Shown one piece after another: positions 33,387 through 43,395 of a stretch of 64,000 bases of DNA. The DNA comes from Ryuthela nishihirai. Taxonomy: Eukaryota; Arthropoda; Arachnida; Araneae; Heptathelidae. Made by a program: the position numbers and the translations under genes. Position 1 is the first letter of the stretch; each line of letters begins with the position of its first letter. The DNA is taken from positions 43,310,135 to 43,374,134 of the forward strand of contig JAWZYU010000010.1 in NCBI GenBank assembly GCA_038380435.1, read 5' to 3'. The notes under the pieces were generated by a model, which made no database searches, was not told where the DNA came from, and saw nothing but the letters and a program-made list of their open reading frames with translations.

Positions 33387-33983
33387 TGTGATGTTAACTC
33401 TTCGTTTGTCGGTCCCTCGGTTCGATCGCTATACGCGACGGGTGAGTCTTTCGGATAGAATCAAACGGTTTATTCACAATTGCAGAGACTCGATACTGAG
33501 GCTCCTCCCCAATAAATTAGTCCAACTTCAGGCTTTACTTAAAAATAACAAAGATTTATTTAACTTTCCAACGTACTTGCTGGACGAGGACATATGCTCA
33601 ATTACATGGATTACAACAACACCAGCTTACTATGCCTGTTCAGCTGTATTTACAGAGCCAATGCCGCTATTACCAGTCGGCATTTCCCGCTTTACCAATT
33701 CTCCTCCGTCTCCTTCCGAGACTCGACCGGCTCTTTTTTCATCGTTGCCAAACCCTTTCTTCCTTTCTTTTCTATCCCTCACCATCTGGGCGTCCGTTAG
33801 CCCTCAGGGACCCGGGTCACTTGCCAGCGGACGCTAGCCGTTCCCTGTACACTGCTACTGCAATTAACTTCCCAGATGTCGGGGCAGAGGGCCTCCCCGT
33901 AGCATATGACTATTTTGGCGACATCCAAAATAAATATACACAGCCTGAACAAAAAAAAATCTAAAAAGGCCTCTAGCCTGACA
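33387..33983 (-). repeat. 3' LTR
   Basis: 597 bp. Compared with the other LTR I count three substitutions and one 4-bp gap (GAAA absent near 33446), about 99% identical. A purine-rich stretch on the minus strand (GGCAGGGAGG, plus 33984-33993) abuts it and may be the polypurine tract. Confidence 0.93.
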
Positions 33984-34124
33984 CCTCCCTGCCAGAAGTC
34001 AGTAGTTAGTCCTGTTAACTGCTGACTAAAAAGTCAAGTTGAATGCTGAAAATCAGAGTTCATTTTCGCATTAATCTTAGAGTTCAATGCCACAAAATAC
34101 AGAGTTCTAAGTTGAATAAATAAG

Positions 34125-34608
34125 TCATTCCCTGAATAACCACCCTGCGCGCTATCCCTCTCTGTGAAGCCTCGTCTTAACTCATCCCTTTCCCTATCGC
34201 GACCACTCCTAAGCTCCATTTTAGCTCGTACAGGCCTCTGCCGTATATAACTACTAGCCCCTAGAGTAAGAGGATACTTACCTCCGATGCGATGACAGGA
34301 ACGAACCGCCTCGTCAGTCTGACACCTGAAGCACACAGCCGGAACACTCTTGGCAGTATCAGCCTTGCGTCGGTCAGCTCCCAGTGGATGTTGAACTTTT
34401 CCGTCACCTTCACAGCTTTTTCCACAGTTCGAACGTGATGCACGATTCTTCAGGTACCTTCACAGCTATTCTATCGCCTGAAGCACACCGCAGGACACTC
34501 TTGACAGTATCAGCCTTGCTCTGGTCAGCTCACAATGGATGTCGGAACTCTTCCGTCACCTTCGTCGCTACTTTCACCGCTGTTGCGCACTGTCGGACTG
34601 CGCCACTT
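34125..34608 (-). repeat. Internal copy of PBS, leader and gag start
   Basis: This 484-bp segment matches 36886-37369 with only one difference seen. It contains the PBS, the untranslated leader and the first about 32 codons of gag, and lies in the wrong place, next to the 3' LTR. The gag frame here diverges after 34124. Confidence 0.93.
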
Positions 34609-34931
34609 TGTGAGTTCTATAAATTCTCTGCGAATTGGCACATCTTTTACACATCTATGTACACTGCACTTAAATATAAAATAACTCCTAGGTATATACT
34701 GGTGCCTGAGTCTAAATATTGTCTTTCTTTGCTTCAAACAAAAAAAAAAAACTGGTGACTGAAGTAGTTGTCCAAGAGTAAACAGTTTATAAATTAATTA
34801 TGTCACTAATAACTGTCTTTGACGAAGGTATGCCGTACTGGCGGTGTTCATTCGTCCACAGGTGACCTCCCATGTGAAAGGCTATGCACACCTTTCGTGA
34901 CTACTTAGATATCACCTTCCCGTACGTACCC
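34609..34931 (-). other. Segment of unknown origin inside the LTR element
   Basis: It starts TGTGAGTTC directly beside the duplicated PBS, where the outer LTR starts TGTGATG. It could be the end of a different LTR subfamily, but this is inference. No coding frame was recognised. Confidence 0.4.
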
Positions 34932-37097
34932 TCAGACTCTACAGGCTGAAAGTCGTCGACATCGGCGTCGGCCTGACCCATTGTTACCTCCAATTGCCAT
35001 GTTCGCTCCCTCCCCTAAATAATTTTGATCATCGTAGACATCGAGTCTGACAGATTGCTGCACATGTTTGGGCTGGGAGATAGGACGGCGTTGATTGGAC
35101 GGTCTCCATGGAGCATACATTTCCCTTTTTCTACTTGGAATTTCTCTACCTCTTTCATAGTAGCTTCCTCTATTGGCCCACGGCTCGTGGATTTTCCTCG
35201 TGAGGTTACCAGTTACTGGCCTTCTCTCCTTCTTTCTAATTAATTTACCATATGCTTCCACACTCAGAAGTACCTCCTTCCGCAGCTTTGCTACTACTGC
35301 GCATAGAACTTTAATTTCTCCGCCACTCACAGTGCTATTGTCTGTACCCTCAATCAAACTTAAAGGCAGCTCTTTTACCTCTGCCCTTATGGCATCACCA
35401 AACGGTCCATGCAACAACAGATGGTCTTTTACCGGGTGTTTTTCTTCGTTTAGCATCCCCTTTCTGATTACTGTCAGTTCTGCCCCCGAATCCACGACTG
35501 CTCTAGCTGTCTGGTCGCCACATCTGACTCGAACCTCTTCATAATCTACTGGGATACGTATCTCTCCCTGTCCCATTACGCGACTGCTTGGACTTGGCTT
35601 TGTATGTGTCGTAACCCTTCCTATTGTTGCCTCACAAACATCTTTAGAATTCTGATCCAAGGTGCAAACTTGGTATACCTGAGTTCGACTCTCATGGTCC
35701 CCAATTCTCAGTGGGCAATCTTTCATCAAATGTTCGTCAGATCTACATTTATGGCACCTCCTTACTTTTGGGACATTTCTATATTCAGCTAAATTAACTG
35801 CCGATTGATACCTTCTGCTCGAATAATTTCTCTCTGAGTCTATCCTCTGCTGGGGGGAAACCACACGTTCTGCATATTGTCTATGCCTTACCTCTTTAAA
35901 AGTTAGGACCTCTTTACACTGGCTAGATGGAATTTCTGCCCACGTGTTTACACTGGCTAGATGGATTTCTGCCCACGTGGCTATTTCGTCTGCTTTTGCC
36001 AATGTCTCCGCCTCTTTCTGTACTACGTAAGCATGAGTGTCTTGAGGAAGGCTATGACGTAACCTATCCGACACTATCAGGTCCATAAGCTCTTCAAATT
36101 TTGTCACCTTCCTACTGCGGACGTAGTAATCCCAGCTATTTCTGAGTCTCGAGGCTAACTGATTATATGACTCATTCGGATCTTTCGCGATAGTTTCAAA
36201 CTTTTTCTTGTACGCAGAGGGAGTGAGCTTAAACTCTTTTAATACGGCTTCTTTAACTTTCTTATAATAAACAAAATCCTCTGCACTTAATTTTCGAAAA
36301 ACGTGATTTGCATAATTACCATCTAAAAAAGAAATGATGACTTTGCCTCGAAATTCCTCTGGCACTTCATATATCTTAAATCCCCTTTCCGCTGTCTCAA
36401 AGAGATTTATCACCTCTTCTGGGTTTTTAGGGCTTCCAGCTAACATATTTCCCAATAATTTTATATAATTAGCCAGCCGCGCATCTGCTGGATTACTAGA
36501 TACTGCCACCGTTCGCACATCACCCCTCTCCTCGTTTGCATTCCTCATTTGCAGTTCCAGCATTCTATACTCATGCTCTCTCTCCTTTTCTCTTTCTGCC
36601 GCCTCTCTCTCCTTTTCCCTTTCTGCTGCCTCTCTCTCCTTTTCCCTTTCTGCTGCCTCTCTCTCCTTTTCCCTTTCTGCTGCCTCTCTCTCTTCCCTTC
36701 TCAGTTGCATCTCTAACCTCATCCTCTCTAATTCAAAATCATATCCAATCCTTTCTTTAGCTCTCTGCTTTCTGGTCCCGCTCTGCAGCATATCCGTATC
36801 GTCGTCATTGCCATAATCCCTCAACCCTCTCATGTCTATCGCAGCATCAGACTCTCTGTCTATTGTCACCTCCTCGCCTCCCAGATCATTCCCTGAATAA
36901 CCACCCTGCGCGCTATCCCTCTCTGTGAAGCCTCGTCTTAACTCATCCCTTTCCCTATCGCGACCACTCCTAAGCTCCATTTTAGCTCGTACAGGCCTCT
37001 GCCGTATATAACTACTAGCCCCTAGAGTAAGAGGATACTTACCTCCGATGCGATGACAGGAACGAACCGCCTCGTCAGTCTGACACCTGAAGCACAC
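34932..37097 (-). CDS. gag: Gag-protease polyprotein of the LTR element
   Basis: An uninterrupted 721-codon frame. The likelier start is Met40 (plus 36978-36980), just after the leader, because the first 39 codons overlap the leader. Domains in order: a charged region with a four-fold 9-residue Glu/Arg/Lys/Ala repeat (about residues 137-174, predicted coiled coil); a capsid-like region (about 205-370); a CCHC zinc knuckle at C448, C451, H456, C461; and a retropepsin-type aspartic protease with catalytic DSGA at 536-539. It ends in a basic tail at 721 with no RT. An 11-residue tandem duplication (WAEI near 375 and 387) corresponds to plus 35912-35979. Gag packages RNA into particles; the protease would cut it. 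Confidence 0.9.
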   Translation of the reverse strand: MCFRCQTDEAVRSCHRIGGKYPLTLGASSYIRQRPVRAKMELRSGRDRERDELRRGFTERDSAQGGYSGNDLGGEEVTIDRESDAAIDMRGLRDYGNDDDTDMLQSGTRKQRAKERIGYDFELERMRLEMQLRREEREAAEREKEREAAEREKEREAAEREKEREAAEREKEREHEYRMLELQMRNANEERGDVRTVAVSSNPADARLANYIKLLGNMLAGSPKNPEEVINLFETAERGFKIYEVPEEFRGKVIISFLDGNYANHVFRKLSAEDFVYYKKVKEAVLKEFKLTPSAYKKKFETIAKDPNESYNQLASRLRNSWDYYVRSRKVTKFEELMDLIVSDRLRHSLPQDTHAYVVQKEAETLAKADEIATWAEIHLASVNTWAEIPSSQCKEVLTFKEVRHRQYAERVVSPQQRIDSERNYSSRRYQSAVNLAEYRNVPKVRRCHKCRSDEHLMKDCPLRIGDHESRTQVYQVCTLDQNSKDVCEATIGRVTTHTKPSPSSRVMGQGEIRIPVDYEEVRVRCGDQTARAVVDSGAELTVIRKGMLNEEKHPVKDHLLLHGPFGDAIRAEVKELPLSLIEGTDNSTVSGGEIKVLCAVVAKLRKEVLLSVEAYGKLIRKKERRPVTGNLTRKIHEPWANRGSYYERGREIPSRKREMYAPWRPSNQRRPISQPKHVQQSVRLDVYDDQNYLGEGANMAIGGNNGSGRRRCRRLSACRV
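35912..35979. repeat. 33/34-bp tandem duplication within gag
   Basis: TTTACACTGGCTAGATGG is repeated 34 bases apart, the second unit one base shorter. It duplicates an 11-residue WAEI segment without breaking the frame. Confidence 0.85.
36585..36690. repeat. 27-bp tandem repeat within gag
   Basis: Four near-identical units (CCTTTTCCCTTTCTGCTGCC) encode a 9-residue charged repeat, expected to form a helix or coiled coil. A multiple of three keeps the frame. Confidence 0.9.
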
Positions 37098-37350
37098 AGC
37101 CGGAACACTCTTGGCAGTATCAGCCTTGCGTCGGTCAGCTCCCAGTGGATGTTGAACTTTTCCGTCACCTTCACAGCTTTTTCCACAGTTCGAACGTGAT
37201 GCACGATTCTTCAGGTACCTTCACAGCTATTCTATCGCCTGAAGCACACCGCAGGACACTCTTGACAGTATCAGCCTTGCTCTGGTCAGCTCACAATGGA
37301 TGTCGGAACTCTTCCGTCACCTTCGTCGCTACTTTCACCGCTGTTGCGTA

Positions 37351-37366
37351 CTGTCGGACTGCGCCA
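37351..37366 (-). promoter_or_regulatory. tRNA primer-binding site
   Basis: Three bases inside the 5' LTR the minus strand reads TGGCGCAGTCCGACAG. Its first ten bases match the tRNA-Ser-type PBS that I recall from gypsy-group elements. The same sequence is found in the internal duplication (34590-34605). Confidence 0.7.
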
Positions 37367-37369
37367 CTT

Positions 37370-37970
37370 TGTGATGTTAACTCTTCGTTTGTCGGTCCCT
37401 CGGTTCGATCGCTATACGCGACGGGTGAAAGAGTCTTTCGGATAGAATCAAACGGTTTATTCACAATTGCAGAGACTCGATACTGAGGCTCCTCCCCAAT
37501 AAATTAGTCCAACTTCAGGCTTTACTTAAAAATAACAAAGATTTATTTAACCTTCCAACGTACTTGCTGGACGAGGACATATGCTCAATTACATGGATTA
37601 CAACAACACCAGCTTACTATGCCTGTTCAGCTGTATTTACAGAGCCAATGCCGCTATTACCAGTCGGCATTTCCCGCTTTACCAATTCTCCTCCGTCTCC
37701 TTCCGAGACTCGACCGGCTCTTTTTTCATCGTTGCCAAACCCTTTCTTCCTTTCTTTTCTATCCCTCACCATCTGGGCGTCCGTTAGCCCCCAGGGACCC
37801 GGGTCACTTGCCAGCGGACGCTAGCCGTTCCCTGTACACTGCTACTGCAATTAACTTTCCAGATGTCGGGGCAGAGGGCCTCCCCGTAGCATATGACTAT
37901 TTTGGCGACATCCAAAATAAATATACACAGCCTGAACAAAAAAAAATCTAAAAAGGCCTCTAGCCTGACA
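37370..37970 (-). repeat. 5' LTR
   Basis: 601 bp; begins TGTGATG and ends CTGACA on plus. It is followed at the right by the TSD ACATC. Its near-identity to the other LTR indicates a young insertion. Confidence 0.93.
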
Positions 37971-37975
37971 ACATC

Positions 37976-38725
37976 TAAAAAAATGAATAGAATAAATAAA
38001 ATGAAAATAAAAATATAGATAAAAAATTAAAAATAAAATAAAACAACACACTGAAATTCTTAAACCTTTTATCCTACAGTAACTTATACAAATCTAACTT
38101 AATAATAAATTTTTTATGAAAATACATATGAAACAAAAATTTGACGCATGAGACTTAAAACCAAATATATTACCTAATAGCTTTTTTTCAAATGAATTAC
38201 GGGGAATGTATACCCGAATATCAATATGTCGATTACCACTTATATTTAATCCAATCCAAAAGAAAATTAAACATAGATACAACAGACTCTCAACTAAATT
38301 CAAAGAATATTCCGGGAAAACGAATAATTAACTGAACATTATATACGGTCTTTTATGAACTATTTATCATTTAAATTAGTAGCTAATGGCTCATGTTACG
38401 TTCAATTTATTCTATTTCTTTCAGGTAAGTTAGCTAGCTTTGCTGGTCAAATGATAAAGGCATTGTCTTCTGTACTTTTGTGAACAGATATCAATTTTAA
38501 AAAAAATGGCTTTTGATCTTATTATTGTATCGTACATAAATACTTAAAATTAAAATTCATTGTTTAATACGTTTCCCGAAAAATGTAATTAGCGATATGC
38601 AAGCTACAGTCGATTATTGCTCAGTTACCTGCGTTGGCATTTAAAACAATGTACGGATTCTGAGGGAGACATGGTGCAGCCACGGGGGACTGTTTATTAA
38701 ATTTATGCTGATTTCCTTTTTCTAA
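37976..38725. other. No gene recognised
   Basis: Very AT-rich DNA beside the LTR element. No family recognised. Confidence 0.5.
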
Positions 38726-39438
38726 TGGGGCGGGAGTTGCCTCAAACCAGAGTGTCCAGCTCGTAATCTGTAGTCCCAGGGTCGAGTCCCAGCTCTTCTA
38801 TCATTGAGATTGATCTCCATTAAAACCCTATCATTGAGACTGATCTCCATTAAAACCCTATCATTGAGATTGATCTCCATGAAAACCCTATCATTGAGAC
38901 TGATCTCCATTAAAACCCTATCATTGAGACTGATCTTCATTAAAACCCTATCATTGAGATTGATCTCCATTAAAACCCTATCATTGAGATTGATCTCCAT
39001 TAAAACCCTATCAGTGAGATTGATCTCCATTAAAACCCTATCATTGAGACTGATCTCCATTAAAACCCTATCAATGAGATTGATCTCCATTAAAACCCTA
39101 TCATTGATCTCCATTAACACCCTATCATTGAGATTGATCTCCATTAACACCCTATCATTGAGATTGATCTCCATTAAAACCTTCCCCCCTGCCTTTGGTC
39201 TTAAAGGGGGACACTGATGTCCTTGAAAAGAAGGCTTCCTTCGGATGAGAAAGTGCCTTCCTCTGCACGTTAAAGAACACGCTGGATGGCCTTGACGGAA
39301 GGCTATCATCTGTCTTCTAACATCTATCCAGTGGGTCCCCTTCCTGCAGCCTTCTTTGAGCCCTCGGGGTCCTTGTGACATGGTCATTTAGCCCATTGTG
39401 TGCAAAAAAGTGCTACTTAAAGGTAAAACAACCCAACT
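38726..39438 (+). mobile_element. SINE-A with expanded internal minisatellite
   Basis: The head (GGGGCGGGAGTTGCCTC, box B GGTCGAGTCCC) and the downstream body with a tail (AAAACAACCCAAC) bracket a 30-bp repeat array. The SINE is diverged, and the array makes it nearly twice normal length. Confidence 0.88.
38798..39180. repeat. 30-bp minisatellite, about 13 units
   Basis: Units read TATCATTGAGAYTGATCTCC then ATTAAAACCC, 30 bp, with one shortened unit. They derive from the SINE-A block TTGAGATTTATCTCC. Both strands are open in one frame because the unit is a multiple of three. Confidence 0.95.
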
Positions 39439-39649
39439 GATATTATTTATTACTATCTCTACTTGCTGATCGCATGGCAATAAAGTTGAGGTAACAAATA
39501 AGTTTGTCTGATTCTTCCTGTGTGGTTTTATGCTCATTGAAGTATTTTTGGTATTCTAATGATATTGTTTAGCACTTTACTGAAATATTTTATTCACTTT
39601 CATTTACGTTTATTACTCCTTTAGTTTATTGACTTAAATTTCCTCTACC

Positions 39650-39812
39650 GAATAGGCAATTGAAGATCTCAATCAATTCCATATATCGATTTTCAATAAC
39701 ATTCGTTTAGTTTTTAAAAAGTTATGAAAGTTTCAACAAGAGTGATGCCAGACAAAAGAGTTATTCCCTTTGAAGTTACTTGAAACTGAAATAAGAAGTA
39801 TTATTTCCTAAG
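39650..39812. mobile_element. Fold-back FB3, partial copy
   Basis: GATCTCAATCAATTCC through GAAGTATTATTTCCTAAG parallels 59625-59780 with many shared words (GTTATGAAAGTTT, CCTTTGAAGTTA, TTGAAAC). Only one arm is present. Confidence 0.7.
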
Positions 39813-39837
39813 GGGGGGAAAAAACCTCAGAGGTTTC

Positions 39838-40125
39838 CTAAAGGGAACCTCTGAGGGATACTTCCTTTTGCATACAATGGGTTAAACGGCCAAGTCAAAA
39901 GAATCCCGAGAAAGTTGAGGACCCACAGGATGGCAGCAATCCGTCAAGACAATTATTTAATATGCTCAGGGTATGACTCACATGGACAAGAAACCACGAC
40001 TTAACATCCTATCCGACGGCTTTTCCAAACCCATAGGTGTCTCCTTTCTCACGGCGAGCTTCAGCGGAGATGAGTCTCAACCCTGTTTCCAGTGAGAGTC
40101 GAACCTGAGAACTGCAGATCATGAG
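39838..40125 (-). mobile_element. SINE-A, diverged
   Basis: Body words (CATACAATGGGTTAAACGG, GGAGATGAGTCTCAACCC) and a partial head (AGAGTCGAACCTGAGAACTGC) are readable. Large deletions. Confidence 0.7.
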
Positions 40126-40572
40126 AAAAGGTAAAATGAAATGGACAAATTGGTGGCTGGCTCCGACGTTATCTCGATCACTGGATCAAATAATTACTGA
40201 AAAGTGAAGCTTTGCGTCATTCATAAGACGATTAAAGTGAAATTGTGTTCATTTTCTTTCTCCTAAGACGTTTCTTGTAAGGATGAAGAAAGAAGCGTTC
40301 TCTCCAATCCAGTGAGTTTTTCCGTTACTAATACATTCTTACGAGAACTCTTGAATACACTGGCGCGTGTCAGAAATGAAATAATGACTAACGAAACATT
40401 TATCGTGCTTAACCTCACGGCAAAATTGGATATGCGCCGTGAAGGTTGAGTTCCTTTTTTAAATCATTTTTTTCTGTGGTCTGCCACTCGCTATGGAAGA
40501 CTAAAAGAATACCTTCAGAAGAAATTGACTCTTGATGATGACAAATTCCCAATATCGTGTTTTATTCTTCCA

Positions 40573-40620
40573 TGGTGGGATGTTTTATTTCTGAGCGGCA
40601 CTCTTTTTCGCACACAGTGT
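40573..40620 (-). mobile_element. SINE-A tail fragment
   Basis: TGTTTTATTTCTGAGCGGCA and CGCACACA match the SINE-A 3' end. Confidence 0.65.
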
Positions 40621-40631
40621 AACTTGTGATG

Positions 40632-40690
40632 TTTAGGGTAAGTCCTTTTTGACGCCACAGAGTCTCTGTTGCTCTTGCGCCATAAAACCC
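40632..40690. mobile_element. Short 52-bp-family element, opposite orientation
   Basis: The stretch TTGCGCCATAAAACCCCAAC followed by CAACCAACC is the reverse of the 52-bp insertion at 15686. No TSD was clear. Confidence 0.65.
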
Positions 40691-40699
40691 CAACCAACC

Positions 40700-41815
40700 A
40701 ACCATCTTCATTACTCGGGGACAACCAATTTCTCATTTTTAATCTTCATTATTCGGGAACAATCAATTTCTCATTTTTAATCTTCCTTACTCGGGAATAA
40801 TCAATTTCTCATTTTTAATCTTTAATACTTGGAAACAAATAATTCATCATTTTTAATTTTCACTTCTCGGAAGCAATCAATTTGTTATTTTTAATCTTCA
40901 TTTCAGGAGAACAATTAATTTTTCATTTTAATCTTTATTTCTCGGGAACAATCAATTTTCAGTTTCTAATCTTCATTTCTCGGAACAATCAATTTTTGAT
41001 TTTTATTCGTCATTATTCGGGAACAGGCAATTTCTATTTTTTAATCTTCATTATTAGGGAACAATAAATTTCTCATTTTTAATCTTTCTTACTTGTGAAC
41101 AATAAATTTTTCGTTTTAATCTTCATTACTCGGGAACAATCAATTTTCAGTTTCTAATCTTCATTTCTCGGGAATAATCAATTTTTGATCTTTAAGCATC
41201 ATTATTCGGAAACAGTCAATTTCTCATTTTTAATCTTCATTATTCGGGAACAATCAATTTCTTATTTTTAATCTTCATTTCACGAGAACAATAAATTTTT
41301 AATTTTTAATTTTCATTTCTCGGAAACAATCAATTTCTTATTTTTAATCTTCATTTCTCGAGAACAATAAATTTTTAATTTTAATCTTTATTACTCGGGA
41401 ACAATCAATTTTCAGTTTCTAATCTTCTTTTCTCGGGAACAACCAATTTCTAATTTTTAATCTTCATTATTCGGGAACAGTCAATTTTTCATTTTTAATC
41501 TTCCTTACTCGGGAACAAATAATTTATCATTTTTAATTTTCATTTTTCGGAAACACTCAATTTCTTATTTTTAATCTTCATTTCTCGAAAACAATAATTT
41601 TTTTATTTTTAACATTCATTACTTGGGAACAATTAATTTCCAATTTCTAATCTTCATTTCCCTGAAACAATAAACTTTTCATTTTTAATCTTCGTTACTC
41701 GGGAACAATAAATTTCCAATTTCTAATCTTCACTCTCGGGAACAATTAAATTCTGATTTTTAATCTTTATTTCTCGGGAACAATCAATTGCTTATTTTCG
41801 GTCTTCATTACCCGA
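40700..41815. repeat. About 38-bp minisatellite, roughly 29 units
   Basis: Units read TCTTCATTTCTCGGGAACAA then TCAATTTCTCATTTTTAA. Each unit differs by a few bases or indels (TTACTCGG, TTATTCGG variants). No coding phase is kept. The plus strand is T-rich. Confidence 0.92.
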
Positions 41816-42007
41816 TAATATTATTTTACCTACCATTTATTGAACTTAAAATTAACCGTTTCATTTTCTACCTTTTTCATCATTTCTTTTCTGTAAAAAT
41901 GAGTTCACTTTATGAAATATACATAAACAAATAAAAAACACAAAGCATGAACCAAAATAAAATCGTAAGAAAAGAATAAAATACACCAAATTCTGTATTT
42001 TTTTCTT

Positions 42008-42150
42008 ACACGATTTCATTGAACACGGTTTGGAAAAAAAATTCAATTCCCTTTTTACACGGATTTTTTTACACGATTTTCGCTTAACACGGTTTAGAAA
42101 AAAAATCCAATTCTCTTTTTACATGATTTATTTTGATCTAACACGGTTCA
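42008..42150. repeat. 63-bp direct repeat with Tigger-like end words
   Basis: Two units, starting at 42008 and 42071, with ACACGATTT and AACACGGTTT, and a partial third. The CTTAACACGGTTT word resembles pogo/Tigger termini, so this may be the left end of the Tigger relic. That link is inference. Confidence 0.55.
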
Positions 42151-42389
42151 AACGGCGACCTTTTAAAAATATCCATTTGAATTTAATTCCGAAAAATATT
42201 CCTATTCAAGTGAAAATTCCTAGAATTTACATTTGTAAGAAAGATGCCGCATTTATGGTCACATTTTTCGAAGTAGTTTTAACTTTGAAAATGTATTATA
42301 GATACACATTTTGTGCACTAAAATCCCCAAAATAAAAACTACACTAACATAGCTACACAACAAGTTTTCTCTACTTTATTCTCTACTAG

Positions 42390-43262
42390 CTGAACGTACC
42401 CGGCGCTGCCCGAGTGTAACTTTTAAGCTTTATATTTTTATTATCACTTCACTAAAGGTAAATTTTGTAAGTACCCCCCCCCCCCCGACACTTTAACACA
42501 GATTTTCAACAGGAAGAAATTTGCCCGGTGTTAACTTGGATCGTTGTTGACGTCAGGGAGCTCTCTCATAGCCCGTGTCTTAGTTTCTGCATAAGCTATC
42601 GAGATTTTTATTTCCGTTACCACAGATTTTGTCGCTCTATGGCTCCCGTGATATTTGTCCTCACGGTCCAAATGTCCTGCACAGCATCTCCCATGTGGCC
42701 CGGTGATTGGCTTAAAAATCAGGTTACCACTTGGCCCGTGGCTTCGTTTCTACACAAATTGTGACAGCTCGTGTCTCACTTTAAATCTGCATATTCTGTT
42801 GTTTCCTGCACTAATGGTTAGTTTGTGAGCATCCCCCCCCCCCTCCGACATTTTATCAGTTTGAACACGAAGAATTTCCCTTTGTTGCAAAAGTCATTGC
42901 TTATCTGGTGCTCTATCTCAGAGCACGTGGCAAACGATCGAGATATTTATTTCGTCAGATTTTGTCATTCTGTTATTCCCTACGTACTTCACCGAAAGGT
43001 CCCAAATTTCGTAGGCGGGTTCCCCCTGTCCGACTGTTGGGTTAGAAAATCAAGTCCCTAGCTGCAATGGAACGCCTAATTAATGCCTTTGGAAATGTGG
43101 AGAATCTGGTAACGGCAGCAGATATAAATGCTATTTTAACTCTTTACTTTCAGAGTTATTGAGCAGTAAATGGCAACAATAATTTTGATAGCGATTATCG
43201 TTTCCCGTAGTAATAGCATGGTAAATATTTTTGTTTCTAGCAAGCCCCTTTTATTATATAGA
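42390..43262 (+). mobile_element. Unclassified interspersed repeat (GTACCCGGCGCTGCCCG start)
   Basis: It begins AGCTGAACGTACCCGGCGCT and ends CCCCTTTTATTATATAGAT, ends that I recall from a common arthropod repeat class without being able to name it. Inside, two diverged direct copies (about 42470-42720 and 42830-43065) share poly-C, GACATTTTA, ATCGAGATWTTTATT, TTTTGTCRYTCT and GGTCC..AAT words. Confidence 0.6.
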
Positions 43263-43395
43263 TTTTATGGAAAAATTATACAAAACCTACTTCATTCGGA
43301 ATAAAGTTACAACATTGTGTTACGGTAATTCTCCTCAATTTTATCTTCAATACATAAGTTAGTCTTGGTCTCTCATTTCGTGTTTAAGTTAGAAG

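Larger units (their letters stand above)
33387..37970 (-). mobile_element. LTR retrotransposon (Ty3/gypsy-type), gag-protease only
   Basis: This is a 4.58-kb element read right to left. Two LTRs (33387-33983 and 37370-37970) begin TGTGATG and end CTGACA on the plus strand and are flanked by an exact 5-bp TSD, ACATC (33382-33386, 37971-37975). The 5' LTR is at the right, followed by a PBS, a leader, a gag-protease ORF, an unusual internal segment and the 3' LTR. No reverse transcriptase, RNase H or integrase is present, so it depends on enzymes from elsewhere. LTR similarity points to recent insertion. Confidence 0.93.

Noticed and set aside
33388..33837. 149-codon plus frame in the LTR region, repeated at 37564
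   Set aside because: It lies wholly inside the LTRs and is antisense to the element; LTRs of this class do not encode protein.
38722..39387. 221-codon repeat frame on the minus strand (VLMEINLNDR repeats)
   Set aside because: It is the 30-bp minisatellite inside a SINE; the opposite strand is open too. No gene signal.
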